Source of the DNA: Synergistales bacterium
Lineage (GTDB): Bacteria; Synergistota; Synergistia; Synergistales; 79-D21
Assembly (NCBI GenBank): GCA_015657435.1
Contig: JADLKH010000001.1
Span: 53,517 to 70,476 of the forward strand
Direction of reading: 5' to 3'
Length of the DNA: 16,960 nucleotides
Below the pieces are notes generated by a model. The model worked only from the letters and a program-made list of their open reading frames with translations. It was not told where the DNA came from and ran no database searches. The position numbers and the translations under genes were made by a program. Shown in pieces: positions 14,258 to 16,960 of this stretch (its first letter is position 1; the number at the start of each line of letters is the position of its first letter).

Positions 14258-14870
14258 TATCTTTCGGAGGGGGCCCCTTCACCTGGGGATCTCCCGTCTT
14301 TCTCTCGGTCCCTTCCACCAGCCGCCGGATATTGTCCCGATGACGCCAGGCGGAAAGGGCAACAAGGAAGAGTGCGGCGTCGATATAGGCCAATGGGGAA
14401 CCGAGAATCCAAAGCGAGATCAGGACCACCGTGAGGGAAACCATGGAGGAAAGGGAAACCGTTCGCGTTCCCTTCAGAAGGAGAAACCAGGCCGCCCCTC
14501 CGATCAGGGTGGCGAGGGGGTCGAGGAAAAACAGGACACCGAAAGAGGTCGCCACACCCTTTCCGCCTGAAAAACGAAGCCACACCGGATAGTTGTGACC
14601 GATCACTCCGGCGACCGCGGTCAAGGCGAGAACCCAGGGAGAAGAAACACCCGAAGCAAGGGCTCCGAGAACGACAAGTCCGCCTTTTGTCATGTCGAAG
14701 ATCGCCACGAAAACTGCCCAGAACTTGCCGGCTACACGGCCGACATTCGTTGCACCGGTATTCCCCGAACCCACATTCCGGATATCCTCGCCTTTGAGGA
14801 TCCGGACGACGAGATAGCCGGTGGGGATCGATCCCGCGAAGTAGCCCGCCAGGGGCCATAACCAGACCAT
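14253..14870 (-). CDS. plsY: Acyl-phosphate:glycerol-3-phosphate acyltransferase PlsY
   Basis: The protein has 205 residues and is a multi-pass inner-membrane enzyme making lysophosphatidic acid from acyl-phosphate and glycerol-3-phosphate, the first step of phospholipid synthesis. All three family motifs are present: GSIPTGYL and SGNTGATN (13-20, 35-42), GHNYPVWLRFSGGKGVAT (91-108) and the final RHRDNIRRL (176-184). A polar tail of about 20 residues follows. It starts at the ATG at 14870, 5 bases after the stop of the acyl-CoA synthetase gene, so the two are probably co-transcribed. No terminator is seen before ctsR. Confidence 0.96.
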   Translation of the reverse strand: MVWLWPLAGYFAGSIPTGYLVVRILKGEDIRNVGSGNTGATNVGRVAGKFWAVFVAIFDMTKGGLVVLGALASGVSSPWVLALTAVAGVIGHNYPVWLRFSGGKGVATSFGVLFFLDPLATLIGGAAWFLLLKGTRTVSLSSMVSLTVVLISLWILGSPLAYIDAALFLVALSAWRHRDNIRRLVEGTERKTGDPQVKGPPPKDN

Positions 14871-14875
14871 CGTCC

Positions 14876-16960
14876 CTACTTCCTCACGATCAGGGCATCG
14901 ACGGCCACCGCTCCGCGGCCTTCTTCCAGCACCATGACGGGGTTCACGTCCAGTTCGATCAGGTCCGGCTCGCTCAATGCCATTCGTGAAATCGCTTCCA
15001 CAAGCGACGCGAGGGCCTCGACGTCCCGCGGGGGAGTTCCTCGAGCGCCTCTGAGAAGGGGAAGTCCCTTCAGTTCCTCCAGCATCTGAAGAACAGTTTT
15101 CCGATCAACGGGGGCAAGGCGGAAGGAGACGTCGCGAAGGATCTCGACAAACACCCCGCCGAGGCCCACCGCGATCACCGGTCCGAACAGGGGGTCTCTC
15201 CGGACGCCGACGATGCATTCCTGCCCGCCGGACACCATTTCCTGCACGAGGACTCCCTTGATGCGGGCCCCCGGCTTGGCTTTCACGGCCTTTTCAAGAA
15301 TCCGGCCGTAGGTGTTCCTGAGCTCCTCCTCGTCACGAACCCGGAGTGCGACGATTCCTGCATCGGTCTTGTGGGGAATGTCGGGGGACATCACCTTCAA
15401 CGCCACCGGGTAGCCGATTTCCTCCGCGGCAGCAGTCGATTCCGCCAAACTCCGGCAAAGTTTCTCGCGGGTGATGGGAACACCGTAGGAGGCCAGAAGC
15501 CCTTTTGCCTCCGCCTCGGTCATGTCCGACGGCAGTTCACTTAGCCTGGGTTTCGCTCCTTCGGTCCCCGTCTCCAATGGCAGGTCCGATCGCCCTTCCC
15601 ATTGCCAGAGTCTCGCAAGCGCGGTGGCCGCTCGTCTAAGGCCCGCAAAAACCGGAACTTTCCTTTCCGTCAGAAGGTCCCGGAATTCCCGCCCGTGCTC
15701 GTCGTCTATCAGCCAACAGCAGGCCATCGGCTTCTTCCCGGTTTCGAAAGCATCGGCAAGGTCCAGGGCCATCTGTCGACCCGAATCTCCCGTAATCATC
15801 GAAAGAACCGGCAGGATCATGTCGATTTCGGGACTTTCTTCCATGAGGGTGAGCAGTTTTCGGAAACCTTGCGGGTCGTTGATGACCTGGGCCGTCATGT
15901 CGACTGGGTTCAGGCTGGACCCGAAGGGAGGGATGAAGGCTTCGACTTCTTTACGAAAACCTGGGCTCAAGGCCGGGACGGCAAGTCCAGCCGAGGCGCA
16001 GGAATCTGCGGCGATGATGCCGGCCCCGCCGGAGGTGCTCAGAATACCGACACGGTTGCCTTTTGTTCTCTTTGATACTCCGAACAGGCGGGCGACATCC
16101 GTCACATCGTCGGCGTCGCTCAGCGGAAGGACTCCGTACTGATTGAAGACCGCCTCCCAGACCCTTTCGTCCCCGGTCAGCGCCGCCGTGTGGCTTTTTG
16201 CGGCCTCCTTCGCCACGTCGCTGCGGCCGACCTTCAGGATGGCGACCGGCAGGTCACGCGAGCGGGTGAATCGCAGGAGATCCAGGAAACGGCTTCCATC
16301 CTTGATTCCTTCCAGGTAAAGCAGCAGCAGCCGGACTTCCGGGTCTTCGGAAAGAACTCGGGCAAAATCGATCAGGTCAAGGTCCGCCTGATTGCCGGTC
16401 GTGACGACATAACGGAAACCCGCGCCCGCATCTGCAGCCATGGCAAAGGATGCGAAACCGAAGGCCCCGCTCTGCGAAACGTAGGCCACATGTCCAGAAG
16501 GCCTTCTTTCCGTGTCAAGGGAAGCCGAGAAACTCAGGGGAATTCCTTCCGCGAGGTTGACAAGCCCCTGGCAATTCGGGCCAAGAATGCGGACGCCGCC
16601 TCTTTGCGCGATGCGGACGATTTCTTCCTGCATATCGGTCTCTTCGGATTCGGCAAAACCGGACGAGAAGATCACCGCAAAGGCGACTCCCAGTCGGGCG
16701 CATTCCTCCATCACACCGGGAACCAGGGCCGCCCTCACACCGACAAGAACAACTTCGGGGACCTCAGGCAAGGCCTCCAGGGAAGGATAGCAGCGGAACC
16801 CGTCGATCGATTCGCGATTTGGGTTGACGGGGTAGACGGATCCCTTGAAACCATAGCATTTCAAGAGCTTCAAAGGCCTTCCGGATATGCTTTCCAGGTT
16901 CGCCGACGCCCCGACGATCGCAATTGATCGGGGGGAAAGGAGACGGCGAAGCTTGGTCGC
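14876..16960 (-). CDS. ADP-forming acyl-CoA synthetase (acetyl-CoA synthetase type, fused alpha-beta), 5' end cut by window edge
   Basis: 694 residues are visible; the frame is open to the right edge, and the first visible residues (LRRLLSPRSIAIVGAS) are the usual N-terminus, so only a few codons are missing. Domains in order: CoA-binding Rossmann domain (about 10-130, with GFKGSVYPVNP and ILGPNCQG), a succinyl-CoA-ligase-like part (about 150-300, SQSGAFGF, with the phosphorylated His of KSHTAALTG at visible residue 257), a second ligase part starting at STSGGAG (308-314), and a C-terminal ATP-grasp domain (about 480-690, ALKVMSPDIPHKTDAG). The family converts acyl-CoA plus ADP and phosphate to acid, CoA and ATP. 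In amino acid fermenters this gives substrate-level ATP from acyl-CoAs derived from keto acids. The exact acyl substrate cannot be read from the sequence. It is followed after 5 bases by plsY. Confidence 0.93.
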   Translation of the reverse strand, partial: ATKLRRLLSPRSIAIVGASANLESISGRPLKLLKCYGFKGSVYPVNPNRESIDGFRCYPSLEALPEVPEVVLVGVRAALVPGVMEECARLGVAFAVIFSSGFAESEETDMQEEIVRIAQRGGVRILGPNCQGLVNLAEGIPLSFSASLDTERRPSGHVAYVSQSGAFGFASFAMAADAGAGFRYVVTTGNQADLDLIDFARVLSEDPEVRLLLLYLEGIKDGSRFLDLLRFTRSRDLPVAILKVGRSDVAKEAAKSHTAALTGDERVWEAVFNQYGVLPLSDADDVTDVARLFGVSKRTKGNRVGILSTSGGAGIIAADSCASAGLAVPALSPGFRKEVEAFIPPFGSSLNPVDMTAQVINDPQGFRKLLTLMEESPEIDMILPVLSMITGDSGRQMALDLADAFETGKKPMACCWLIDDEHGREFRDLLTERKVPVFAGLRRAATALARLWQWEGRSDLPLETGTEGAKPRLSELPSDMTEAEAKGLLASYGVPITREKLCRSLAESTAAAEEIGYPVALKVMSPDIPHKTDAGIVALRVRDEEELRNTYGRILEKAVKAKPGARIKGVLVQEMVSGGQECIVGVRRDPLFGPVIAVGLGGVFVEILRDVSFRLAPVDRKTVLQMLEELKGLPLLRGARGTPPRDVEALASLVEAISRMALSEPDLIELDVNPVMVLEEGRGAVAVDALIVRK

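Overview
The window is a GC-rich, densely packed bacterial chromosome segment. It holds 12 protein-coding genes and no rRNA, tRNA, CRISPR array or mobile element that I can see. The gene content points to an anaerobic, amino-acid-fermenting diderm, most likely Synergistota. Three things support this: a CtsR-McsA-McsB-ClpC stress operon of Firmicutes type; diderm-style envelope proteins (a SPOR-domain protein and a soluble periplasmic parvulin without a lipobox); and peptide-fermenter metabolism (lysine 2,3-aminomutase, a lysine-dehydrogenase-like enzyme, two NhaC-family carriers and a fused ADP-forming acyl-CoA synthetase). The phylum is an inference from gene content, not a database result.

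Left part (1-2054): the 3' portion of a SPOR plus phosphodiester-glycosidase protein on the + strand meets an MscS-type mechanosensitive channel on the - strand. Their 3' ends overlap by 52 bp.

Middle part (2055-8668): a lysine-associated cluster. On the - strand a saccharopine/lysine-6-dehydrogenase-like gene is followed by kamA. The two are separated by a palindrome and a terminator-like hairpin that ends just upstream of the kamA ribosome binding site. Divergent from the dehydrogenase gene is an NhaC-family carrier (nhaC1), with a promoter on each side of a ~325-bp intergenic region. A close paralogue (nhaC2) lies beyond it in the opposite orientation. Between the two carriers is a small PH-like membrane protein gene, with strong hairpins on both sides. 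The cluster could be a lysine catabolism/transport unit or an osmoadaptation unit (beta-lysine, MscS, Na+/H+ exchange).

Right part (8712-14257): the - strand operon ctsR-mcsA-mcsB-clpC-ppiC. Its promoter is overlapped by a CtsR-box-like operator, so autorepression is likely. ClpC is the AAA+ unfoldase, McsA/McsB the arginine-kinase adaptor pair, and the last gene a periplasmic prolyl isomerase. As given here, mcsB is broken by a one-base frameshift in a G tract near 12385. This removes the C-terminal domain from the reading frame, although that domain is intact in the neighbouring frame.

Far right (14253-16960): plsY (glycerol-3-phosphate acyltransferase), preceded 5 bp upstream by an ADP-forming acyl-CoA synthetase whose first few codons lie beyond the window edge.
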